From: Amborella trichopoda
Taxonomy: Eukaryota > Streptophyta > Magnoliopsida > Amborellales > Amborellaceae
Assembly: GCF_000471905.2 (NCBI RefSeq)
Contig: NW_006500337.1
Location: 3,549,518-3,613,517, forward strand
Direction of reading: 5' to 3'
DNA length: 64,000 bases
Shown: one piece after another, positions 35,021-45,749 of the stretch
Numbering within the stretch: position 1 is the stretch's first letter
How the letters are laid out: each line of letters opens with the position of its first letter
Position numbers and translations under genes: made by a program
Notes under the pieces: generated by a model
Seen by the model: the letters and a program-made list of their open reading frames with translations, nothing else
Database searches by the model: none
What the model was told of the DNA's origin: nothing

Positions 35021-35637
35021 CTTAAAATATCTCATTCTTTTTCTAAACAATTTTATCACTAAAAACCTAGCTCTTCCAAGAAAGCCTCACCTCATATCCT
35101 CGTCCATAAAGCACTCTCGGCAACAGAAATATCTATGATGGCATTAAAATGAATTTCCAACAATGATAATAAAAATTGAAACTCAAAAAATGTAAGATCA
35201 TACATATCTATGAACACTTATTTTTAAGGCGAAATGGACAATCCAGATAATTTATTATAATATCTGTATTATTTTTACAGCTTAAAATCCTTTTTTTTTC
35301 ACAACCATAAGTTCAAACCGACCCCAATTAATTAAGAAAGGGTTATGATAATAATGATAAAGATCAAGCCAAGATGATCAATATAAAAGTTTACCGATGC
35401 TTGAACTACAATTTTCTATGAGTTGTGGTGAGGAGCCCTGTCAAACCATTTTCCAATAAATAAACTAGTGAGGAAATGAGATGTTTTAAGAAATATGAAA
35501 CCTATATGGTCCTAACAATCTCTTTCTTACGAGATCTAGAGACGTATTTATTTAATTTAAAATAAATAATCTATGTGGTCCTAACCATCATAATGATAAA
35601 GAGGACCTTTTAATTGAATTGTCTAGTATTATCTAAA
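35021..35637. other. Intergenic, no gene
   Basis: AT-rich. 35,085-35,165 resembles 2665-2735 (cctcacctcatatcctcgtc). Nothing else recognised. Confidence 0.5.
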
Positions 35638-36034
35638 GGGTGTGGTTTCTATGAGGTTGCAACTTTAAACAATCCAATTAAGGTGGACTTTCAAATTTGA
35701 TCATAACATATAATTTTGATGTAATATATTATTAAGATTCTCTCAAAATCTATTTTCATATCTAATTATAAAATTTTAAATTCCAAATATGGTTAAAATC
35801 AAATGGATCTATGAATATATGAAAATTTTAAAAATGGATGATCTAAATAATGTGTTGTAAGATGCATTATTTTTTAGTCTCAAAATCCTTTTTCCTTTCA
35901 TAACCATATATCTCGATGTCAAGATGCTCAATTAAAGAATTTCTCAACATTAAAACAACCTTTTTCGATGGGTTTTTTAAGTGCATCTATTGTTCTACAT
36001 TTTAAAGTTGAACCTTATACAAACTTTTTCCTCA
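35638..36034 (-). mobile_element. MITE family A, copy (reverse)
   Basis: Starts gggtgtggtttctatgaggt and ends ttgaaccttatacaaacttt, an inverted orientation relative to the copies at 8311 and 17,092. Palindromes carry one or two mismatches. Confidence 0.8.
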
Positions 36035-37110
36035 TCTAATGTCTTTGTTACCTTGGTGTGGGGAAGTAAATTAAAACCAAGTTAGAAGACCAGATGAGTC
36101 TAACACAACAAATCGAATTCTTCCTACAATGAAATGCTTTAATAACTTCATTATCACTAATGCATTGATAGATCTCAGTATAATTGGCATGACATTTACA
36201 TGGACCAATAATTCATCGTCCACACCTCAGATGCTTAGAATTGACAAATTTTATATCAGAAACTAGGGGGAGGCAATGATCTACAGAGAGATAGGGCGTG
36301 TTGAGAGAGGGAGAGTAGGCAGAGAGAGAAAGAGGGGGCGCGTAGAGCGAGAGAGTAGGTAGAGAGAGAAAGAGGGGCCGGGTCGAGAGATTTAATGGGT
36401 AGGGAGTACGGCAGGGAAATGATACTTTAGTTTTTAAAATATTTACAGGTAAAAACAAAAAAAAACAGTAATGTGACTGCAAGTGTGATACCAAAAATAT
36501 CAGGGTAAAATGTCTATAAAGTTAATTTTAGAGATATTCATAATTTTCCTTGATAAAAGCTCCATTATCTTTACACCTCTCATTTTCATCTTTCCTTGCT
36601 AATCAGGGACCCTAACAGAAAGTACAAAGCTAATTATCTTATCCACTTAACGACTTCCACTTATTCAAATATAGACTGAAGATCTTAACACTTAATATTC
36701 ACCTTAACAAACTCTACCATATTCAAAATATGGAAAAGGCCTAATGGAACTTGCTGGTGGGAGCTTCAAGGACTGTGGATCCATTAGGATAGGTTAGAGA
36801 GAGAAAGCAAAGGGCTCAAATGGAATGGTAGGTTAGAGAGAGAAAGTGGTGAATTAGTTTTAGGGTTTGGACATAGGTTTGTGGAAGCCTGAATTGAAAG
36901 TAAATGTTCCTTAAAAACTAAAAGTTCTTCTTTTTCGGGAACCGAAAGATTAACACTCTCCAAATGTTAATAATTGTGTTTGATAACCTGTTTAGAATCT
37001 CAAAGAATTATGTGGACCTATGTTTGAAATTATGCAAACCTATAGCCCGGAAAATTGGGCTTCTATATGAATAAGGCGGTTGGAACGGTTCATATATTTT
37101 TAAAAAAAAA
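36035..37110. other. Intergenic with GA-rich stretch
   Basis: No gene. 36,270-36,395 is purine-rich, with gagagagtaggtagagagag-like units repeated. Nothing else recognised. Confidence 0.5.
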
Positions 37111-37111
37111 T

Positions 37112-37330
37112 ATATAATGAGATTATTTACTTTTGATACAAGATGGTCACAATTAACTTTGGCAATTGGATGTGAAATTGAGTAACTGCATTTATTTTAT
37201 TGATCAAGTTCAAATAAAAAAATTATTTTCAAACTTTGTGACACACCCAAGCTATCAGATTTTACATCGAATGGTTGTAAGTAATTGTGACTTCCCTATA
37301 CCAAAGATAATGATCTTGTTGTATTTTTTT
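37112..37330. mobile_element. MITE family C, copy
   Basis: Left arm gatacaagatggtcacaatt, right arm gtaattgtgacttccctata, with actttgtgacacacccaagc inside. About 220 bp, non-coding. Confidence 0.75.
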
Positions 37331-37845
37331 AATAATATATGACCGATCTGTCTTATGTGGAGGCTATTTTTTAAACACTCCTCATCCTCAACAGATTGAA
37401 GAAAATGAAAGGCTCAGATCAAGTGCGCAAGGATTCACATGAACAAGAGGTCCACTATGGTACTCTAGTGAAAAAATACCTTCACAAGATTTTTTAAATC
37501 ATGCTTTGCATACTCCACATGAGTCATGAATATCATCAAAAGCAACCTATCAAAATCGGTAAAAAGAAAACCCAAAAACTGCTTCACTGCTCCAGATATG
37601 CTACAAAACTCTCAATTGTGCAGTGGATATCATTGAAAAAGGCAACGCACTAGTCATGAAGAGTTGAACATAGAACCCAATGAAACCCAAAAGGCAAAAA
37701 TACCCAATGAAACCCAAAAGGCAAAAATAGAAAATGCTACACTTTTTCACTGAAATTCAAGTCCAAATTGATGGAGCTGAGCTCTTAAGTTCTGTTTGGG
37801 TACATGAATTTTAAGGCATGGATTTTTAATATTTTGGATGAAAAA
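37331..37845. other. Intergenic, no gene
   Basis: Only a short exact tandem repeat is notable: ccaatgaaacccaaaaggca is present twice at 37,678-37,730. Confidence 0.5.
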
Positions 37846-38034
37846 TGACCTATAGGACCTTCTCCCACTTATGTGTGTAGGACCTCAAATGATCATTATT
37901 AAATTTGATACGGATCCATAGAAAAATCAAGTCTTACACCCATGTGATAACTTTTTTAGAGATCTGTGTCAATTTTAATGGTGATCCTTTGGGGTCCTAC
38001 ACACATGGGTGGGAGAGGGTCCTATAAGATCATT
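37846..38034. mobile_element. Foldback MITE, family D, copy 2
   Basis: Left arm gacctataggaccttctccc, right arm gagagggtcctataagatca; halves pair over nearly the whole 189 bp. Close relative of the copies at 5986 and 62,341. Confidence 0.85.
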
Positions 38035-38208
38035 AGATATTGTCAAAATCCATTGTTTGGATTATTTAATGAATACTTAAAATCAGGAAAATCAAAATCA
38101 TCAACTTTTTCACGATTTCATTTCTACACCAAAACGTGTTTTTGTGCATTTCCAAGGCCCACGGATTTCACTCAATGGCTCCCTTGACCCGAAACATAGG
38201 GAGCATTT

Positions 38209-40045
38209 GGTAGGCATGAAAATTTTAGAGAGAGAAAGTACCTAAATTTTTTAAAAAGAGAAATTGTCTCATAAATTTTAGAGAGAAAAACTATCTCAAA
38301 TTTTAACTTTTCAAGAGAAAAAGTATGTTAAAATTTTAGGGAGAGAAAGTACTACTTTTTTTTTTCAGAGAGATGAACTATCACAAAATTTTAAAGAGAG
38401 AAAATATCTCAAATTTTAACTTTTAGAGAGAGAAAGTATGTTAAAATTTTAGAGAGATAAAGTATCTTAAAATTTTAGAGAGATAAAGTATCTTAAAATT
38501 TTAAAGAGAAAGTACCAACAAATTTTAGAGAGAAACTATCTCAAAATTTTAGAGAGAGAAACCATTTCAAATTTTAAGTTTTAAAAAAAAACTATCACGT
38601 GTTAGAGAAAAAAAGTACATTCAAATTTTTAGAGATAAAAACAATATGCAAATTTTTAGAGATATAAACAATCAAATATTTTAATTTTTAGAGAGAGAAA
38701 CTATATCAAATTTTAGGAAATACCTAAAAAGTCTTAGAAATATAAAATATCTTAAAAAAAATTAGAGAGAGAAACTACATCAAATCTTAAGTTTAGAGAG
38801 AGAAAGTATTCTTAAAATTGTAGAGAGAGAAAGTATTCTTAAACTTTTAGAGATAAACTATTATAAATTTTAGAAAGAGAAATGGCCAAAAATAATTTTA
38901 GAGAGAAATATCTTGTTTTTTAGAGAGAGAAATTATCTCGAATTTTGAGTTTTAGAGATAAACTATCTCGAATTTTGAGTTTTAGAGATAAACTATCTCG
39001 AATTTTGAGTTTTAGAGATAAACTATCTCGAATTTTGAGTTTTAGAGAGAAACTATCTCGAATTTTGAGTTTTAGAGAGAAACTATCTCGAATTTTGAGT
39101 TTTAGAAAAGGAAAATATATTAAAATTTTAGAAAGAAAAAATATATTAAAATTTTAGAAATAGAAATTATATCAAATTTTAGAGAAAGAAACAACCTAAA
39201 AACTTTTAAAGAGAGATACTATCTCAAAATTTTTGGAGAGATAAACTATCGTAAAATTTATGTTTTAGATAGAAAAAGTTTATTAAAATTTTCGAGAGAT
39301 AAACTGTATCAAATTTTAAATAGATAAAGTACATGAAAGAGAGAGAAACTATCTCAAAATTTAAGTTTTAAAGAGAACAAGTATATCAAATTTTAAACTT
39401 TAGAAAGAGAAAGTATATCAAAATTTAGAGAGACACTATATCAAAAGAGAAACTATTTCAAAATTATAGAGAGAAAAATTATCTCAACCTTGAAGTTTTA
39501 GACAGAGAAAGCATCTTAAAATTTAAGAGAGTAACTATATCAAATTTTAGAGATAAAAAGTGCATAAAAAATTTTAGAAAAAGAAACTATCGTAAAATTT
39601 TTAGAGAGAAATTATCTCAAATTTTAGCTTTTAGAAAGAGAAAGTACCTTAAAATTTGAGAGAAAAACTATATCATATTTTAGAGAGAGAAACTACTTAA
39701 AAATGTTTAAAAAGATAAACTATCTCAAAATTATTGAAGAGGGGGACTATCTCAAGTTTTAAATTTTCGAGAGAGAGTATCTTAAAATTTTATAAAGATA
39801 AACTATATTAAATTTTAGAAAGAGTAAAGCACCTAAAAATTTAGAGAGAGAAATTATCTCAAAATTTTAGATAGACAATTTCAAATTTTAAATTTTGGAT
39901 AAAAAGTATATTAAATTTTAGAGAGACAAACTATATCAAATTTTAGAGAGAGAAACTATCTCAAAAATTTTATAGCTACACTATCCCAAATTTTAAGTTT
40001 GAGAGAGCGAAAGTATATAAAAATTTAGAGAGAGAAATTGTATCA
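38209..40045 (+). repeat. Purine-rich minisatellite, about 1.8 kb
   Basis: More than fifty diverged units of roughly 26-34 bases built from agagagaaa(c/g)tatct(c/t) and (a)aattttag(agtttt). Inside, 38,941-39,090 is five near-identical 30-base units (landmark gagataaactatctcgaatt); the first three are identical and the last two share one T to G change. The open frame this core creates is a by-product of a period divisible by three. No gene. Confidence 0.92.
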
Positions 40046-40325
40046 AGTTTTATTACCAAACAATGGACATAGAAGTTATTGCAAGGAATCTATGAATTTT
40101 GTATAGTTTATCCAAACAAGAGATTTGAGGAATTCATGACAAAAATCCTTGATACTGAAAATCCATAGAGTTCTTTGGATTTCAAATATCTAAGATTCAT
40201 AATTTCCTCCTATATTAAAATTTTCCTTGGATTTCAAATATCTAAGATTTATAATTTCTTCCTATCCAAACTGGCCCTTAATGTATATGGGAAGCACACC
40301 CAATGTAAAAATGGGATACATGTTA
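40046..40325. other. Intergenic, no gene
   Basis: Contains a duplicated cttggatttcaaatatctaa (40,178 and 40,219). Nothing else seen. Confidence 0.5.
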
Positions 40326-40975
40326 GGTTTACATAAGGAGCCACCTTTATATTGTTGTAGAAGTAAGGTTAACCTCTAAATTTTACTTGAAAATATAGTT
40401 CTAATATCAAAAACTTTAAAATAGTTTAAAAATTTATTTTCATCTTTATTCATGAAATTTAAAATTTTAGATAGTATAGGTTGAGCACATCTATAAATAC
40501 TTGAAAAATCCTCAAAATAGATGGTCCATATAACTTGTTAAAAGATATATTATTTTAAGGGCTTGAAATTGTTTTAGAAAAATATATAAATTGATCAACT
40601 ATTTTGAGTACAATGAGATCACAATCACTCTTGTCTGTCATATTTGAATCGGATGGCGGCAAATGTGTCATTAGCTATACTTAAAGATCAAAAAATAAAC
40701 AAACTTTGTGACACAACCCAAGCCATCCAATTTGTCATCTAAAGGCTAAGAGTGATTATGACTTCATTTGCAATAATTGTAAATGGTCTCGTAATATACA
40801 ATCCTCTCGTAGTCAAGATCCTCAATTGGAAGATTTTCCAATATCAAAACACCCTAGAGGATTCTAGAGGTCAAGATGATCATTGAAGGGTTTTCCAAAA
40901 CCAGCACACTCTCTTCTAGAGGAATTTTTGAGGTGCACATTGCTTTAGATTGACACCATACATAGACTTTTTCCT
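40326..40975. mobile_element. MITE A/B-type element split by a nested family C element
   Basis: The left part (40,326-40,598) reads in reverse A/B orientation down to aattgatcaac. The right part (about 40,806-40,975) resumes with agtcaagatcctcaattgg and ends with accatacatagactttttcc. Between them, about 40,605-40,800 carries family C landmarks (gagatcacaatcactcttgt, aaactttgtgacacaaccca). Exact junctions and target duplications are not resolved. Confidence 0.6.
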
Positions 40976-41147
40976 TTCCAAAATTTCCCCCAACTTTTCA
41001 CCATACATAATAAATAAAAAGCATTAAATTTTATACCTTATATAAAAAACTTAAAATATTAGCATGGCGTTATTAAATTTTTCAGCATAAATTAATCGAA
41101 TGCATAAAAAAAAACAATATAAATAAATAGGATTTTCTACAAGGGCA

Positions 41148-41660
41148 AGCTTTCTATGCTTCCCATACAACATAAAAGTTGTATCCTCCCCCTTATCCAA
41201 CCGTCCATTCTGGATGGAGGCTTAAGATTGCCTCAGTCACAATGTCACGTCTCTACACTTTTTTATTTTTAATTTTTTTTATAAACTCTTGTAACATCAA
41301 ATTTTGGACGTCCATTCCTCTATTAAACTCGCACAAGTAAAAATATAGAAAAAATATTTTCAATAAAATAAAATGACCAAAATACCTTTGAAAGTTTTAA
41401 GGGGTATTTTGGTCATTATATTTTATCAAAAAATTATTTTTAATACTTTTTATAGGTGTGCCCCAATGAGAAGATGGCATGTACCAAATTTCAGATTCAT
41501 AGAATTTGTATAAAAATAACTAAAAATAAAACACTTTGAGACGTCGGATCTAAGATCAAACGGTAAGTGGCTCTCTTAATCAAAATTGGGCGGCTGGATG
41601 GTAGGGGGAGTATAGAACTTCTATGTTATAGGATAAGCATAAAACCTTTCCTCGCTTTCT
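41148..41660. mobile_element. Large foldback element E, copy 1
   Basis: About 510 bp folding on itself. Left arm has acaacataaaagttgtatcc and cctcccccttatccaaccgt; right arm has gctggatggtagggggagta and tagaacttctatgttatagg, complementary with mismatches. The centre is atgaccaaaatacctttg paired with ggggtattttggtcat. No coding capacity. Confidence 0.75.
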
Positions 41661-41663
41661 ACA

Positions 41664-41832
41664 AAGAGACGACCATCTTTTGTATATGGAGGTCACAATC
41701 TTTCTTATCCTTTAAATTTCAAAATGGGTAGTTGTAAGAGTGTCATTGAATAGACACAAAGTTCGTAATTTGACATCTAATTAATGTAAATGATTGTGAC
41801 CTCTATATACAAACGATAGATGGTCTACTTAT
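41664..41832. mobile_element. MITE family C, short copy
   Basis: Arms tatatggaggtcacaatctt and gattgtgacctctatataca. Sits between element E and a family A element with almost no spacer. Confidence 0.7.
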
Positions 41833-41834
41833 AA

Positions 41835-42213
41835 AGGGTGTGGTTTCTATAAGGTTGCAACCTTAAACAATCCAATTAAGTCGCACCTCCAAATTTTATA
41901 AAAAATTATTACGATTATCTCAAAATCCATTTCATATCTAATTATAAAATTTTAGACTTTAAAAATGGTTAAAATCAAGTAGATCTATAAACATATAAAA
42001 ATCTTGAAAAGTGACAGTCTAGATAATGTGTTGCAAGATGCACTATTTCTAGGATTCAAAATCTTTTTTTTTCTTCATATTCATACATATCATTATCGAG
42101 ATGGTCAATTAAAGGGTTTTTTCATCATTAAAACAACCTTTTCCTATGGATTTTTGAGGTGCATTTGTAATTCTACATTTTAAGGTTACAATCTCATATA
42201 AACTTTTTCCCTT
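41835..42213 (-). mobile_element. MITE family A, copy (reverse)
   Basis: Starts gggtgtggtttctataaggt with intact palindrome AAGGTTGCAACCTT. The right end (ttacaatctcatataaactt) is degraded. Confidence 0.85.
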
Positions 42214-42261
42214 TATAAACAACCCCCAAATAAATTATAGGATTCTCAATGTGATTATAAG

Positions 42262-42475
42262 ATTGTATACAAGGAGACCATTTACTTTAGAATCAAGGAG
42301 GTCACAATTATTTATAATCATCTGATGCGAATACATGTAGCTTGGGTGTGTCACAAAGTTCAAAAAAATTTCTTTTGAAGTTTGTTCTTGGTCAATAGAA
42401 TAAATGTAACTATCCAATTTTATATCGAATTGTCAAAATTAATTAGGACCACCTTATATCAAAAGTGTGTGATTA
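42262..42475. mobile_element. MITE family C, copy
   Basis: Left arm gaatcaaggaggtcacaatt, right arm ttaggaccaccttatatcaa, with tgggtgtgtcacaaagttca inside, in the reverse orientation for the middle. Confidence 0.7.
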
Positions 42476-42486
42476 TTTCCCAATGA

Positions 42487-42870
42487 AAAAGTTTATATAG
42501 AGCTGAGGCTCTAAACAATCAAATTAGCGCCTACCTAAAAAATTTCACTAGAAGAGGTTGTTTTGATGTCTAAATATCCTCAAATTGATCATCTCAGACA
42601 TCAAGATACATGAACATTAGAAGAAAATGGATTTTTAAGTTATGAAAATAGTGTATTTTATAACACATTTTTGGACCATCAATTTTCAAGTTTTCATAGA
42701 TATATCGATCTACATTGTTTTTTAAGATTTAAACTTTATAAATAAAGGTGAAAGTATATTTTAAAGTTATCGCAAAAAATTTCAATATTAAAACCACATT
42801 TCTCGATACTATTTGAAAGTGGCTCTAATTTGATTGTTTAGAGCGTAGGATATATACAAACCGCACCCAT
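42487..42870 (+). mobile_element. MITE family B, copy
   Basis: Left end gtttatatagagctgaggct (stem AGAGC/GCTCT), right end ttgtttagagcgtaggatat, where the palindrome is decayed. Confidence 0.8.
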
Positions 42871-44666
42871 TTCCCAATGCTCAATCAAACTCAAAGGTTC
42901 TCTCTGGTGCGATAACTTCCCTTAGACTGGATTATACCTGAATACAAGGGATAGGTTTTGACTCAATCACGCCTAAATGTAAGAATCAGTCAATCGAATT
43001 TGAAACAAAACTAGATCTATATCCAACTTTTGAGAAACTTTAGGATATATGCGTTAAATTTCGTAAATATGCCTTAAATCTCGTGGTAAAAAAAATCGTT
43101 TAAGATATTTTAAATTGACCGTGTAGTTTATTTTTTAAGACTTTTTTTTAAAATATTTTTAAAATAAATTTTATAGACATCCTACCCAATACTTTTAATA
43201 TCACAAAGTTTATTTTGGGGTATCTATAATTTTCCTTAAAGCGTAAGGCTTTGGGCACAAACTGTGTCCCAAGGGCTTGGTTGTGGCTAGTTGCAATCTA
43301 GTTGGGGCTTTGGGCACAAACTGTGTCCCAAGGGTTCGGTTGTGGCTAGTGTCAACCCAGTTGGGCTGACCTTTTCTAACGTTTTCCTTAAAAAAAATTT
43401 CATTTGTTTTGGCCCGACCCAGCTCCAGCTGGACAAAGGCCAAGAGAAAGTGCGAGTGAAAAGTGAAAGAGGCCAAGAGCTTTTTTTTTTTTTCCTTTGA
43501 ATAAAAAGATTGGTTAAGAGAACTTAAAGTATAAAATATTACTCAAAAAGATTGGCTCAAAACTTGAAGTATAAAATAGGGATCATCTACAGAGATAGTA
43601 TAGTAATAGAGAGATACTAGTTTCTATCCTACACACATACATATATACATGTAAGATTTAAATTACATTTTTTAAAAAATTAAAAAAAAAAAGCACATAA
43701 GATTTAAATCTCTTTTGAATAATTACACCCTATCTATATTATTTGAGTGCCATGTGTTAATCTTATCCAATATTTTATCCTCCCAGTGCACCATTACCAC
43801 CTCACTAGCAGTCCACTTAGTCAAAAACGATACCAACGGCTGGGATTAATTGACTTTATAATCAGTTGGTCATTCAACGGCTGATATTGATTCTTCGTAT
43901 CCTAAAAATAATTTTAAATTGGCTAAAAATGTCACCCTTTTTATAGCCGTTTTGCTATGCAACCTTGCCATTTGTGGCAATATCCAAAATTAAAGCACCC
44001 CCAATATAAACTCGCCACGTTACTCCATTCTAAAAGAGGGGCTATACCCTTGCTAAACTTTTAATGCCTAACATACCCCAACTCCAAAAATAGGCTTAAA
44101 AATCTTATTAAGTGATTTACATAGGGATTTAGTTTTAATACGTTCTCACAAATGTATCATCTAATTACTATAGAGATCAGGTTTGAATCTCGATATTTGA
44201 GTGCAATCTTTATTTGGATTATATCAGATAATGTGATGCGGTTAAATACAGTGTTGCCTTGCTCTTGACACCGGCACACACAAAAAAATACTTTTATGTA
44301 ATACATAGTTTTAATGTATTTGTTTCTAAAATAAACACTAAAACTGGAGACAAACCCATCGTCTCCACTATAGCGATACGCTGCAACTATCCAACTACAT
44401 TGGACGGTAGAGATTTTATGCAAAGATGATGCAATCTCCACTGTCCAACTAAAAATAATAGAGGTTTTACGCGAGCAGACAATAGAGAATGTAGCAACAT
44501 GTTGCAATCTCCATCGTTTAGCTTATACAGACATCTAGGGCCTGCGTGTATAAAATAATTTACCATGAAAATTTTGTTTTCTACTTTATATGTTTATATA
44601 ATTCTTTTGCACAATAATTCAAAGCTTTTGGATGGTTTCTGAGCCACGGTCATTAACATAAGAAAA
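42871..44666. other. Intergenic with a two-copy 62-bp tandem repeat
   Basis: No gene. gctttgggcacaaactgtgt followed by cccaaggg occurs at 43,249 and 43,311, a tandem pair. 44,340-44,520 has several gcaatctccac(t/c)gtcc-like words in both orientations and could be a decayed foldback. Nothing else recognised. Confidence 0.5.
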
Positions 44667-45036
44667 AAGTTCATATCAGAGTTAGACCTAAACAATTAAA
44701 TTAAAGTGCACCTCAAAAATTTGTTAAAAAAAGTCATTTCGATGTTGAAAAAGCTTCAATTCGATCATTGTGAGCTCAAGATATATGGACACAAAAAAAA
44801 ATAGATTTCAAGCGTTGAAAATAATGCATCTTGTAATATATTATCTAGACCATCAATTTTCAAAAATTTTAAGTGTTCATATATCAGCTGAATCTACACT
44901 ATTTTTTAACTTTAAACTTTCTAATTAGAGATAAAAATAATTTTTTAGGTCATCATAAAGATTTTTGATACTGAAACAATATATTTCGATATCATTTTTA
45001 ATGTTTAGAGCTTCAGCTTTATGCAAACGACAACCT
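44667..45036 (+). mobile_element. MITE family B, diverged copy
   Basis: Landmarks gatgttgaaaaagcttcaat, ttatctagaccatcaatttt and right end tagagcttcagctttatgca. It ends about 200 bases before the start codon of the inositol transporter gene, so it may lie in its promoter. Confidence 0.7.
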
Positions 45037-45234
45037 TAACATAATAAACATGCCAATTTATTGTTTTGTCATTGAGACATTTGCTGGGGACTGATAAATT
45101 TTGGAATACTTACTATAAATGGCTTGTGTATTCCTAAGTGAATGCTTTAAATCCTGGTCTATCCACTCTATGGAGCATTCTTCTGTTTAGAGAGAGAGAG
45201 AGAAAGTTGGGTTTTTCTTTTGGTTGATGAATCC

Positions 45235-45702
45235 ATGGAAGGTGAAATCCATGTTGCAGATAGCACTTCCTTTAAAGAATGTTTCTCTGTTGTAAACAAA
45301 AACCCTTATATCCTGCGACTTGCTTTCTCAGCTGGTATTGGTGGCCTTCTCTTTGGCTATGATACAGGTAAGGAAAATATTTGATGATGTTTTTCTCTGT
45401 AAAATAGATTGATGTTTCTCTCTCTAAAAATGCATTATGTTTTCAAAATGTACTTCTACCCTCTGCTCCACTTCCTCTCTCTGACCCACAAACAATGATC
45501 ACTTACTCCTGCTGCATGTCCTCTCTCTCTCTTATTTACCAGTTATTTACTATTATTTTGATATTTTACATATCTTCTTGCTCTCATATTTACTTATTAG
45601 TTACTATTATTTATTTGATATTTTACATATCAAAGAAGATCTGAATCCATGAAATGGCTCTATGCACTATGTGATCATGCTTTTCTTTTTTCTGGTTTTC
45701 AT

Positions 45703-45749
<47 letters not shown>

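Noticed and set aside
38945..39157. Open frame with repeated SFRDKLSRIL decapeptide
   Set aside because: A direct product of a 30-base repeat whose length is divisible by three. No ATG, no flanking gene structure.
44157..44507. 116-codon minus-strand frame upstream of INT2-like gene
   Set aside because: No family resemblance; the region looks like a decayed foldback with repeated caatctcca words.
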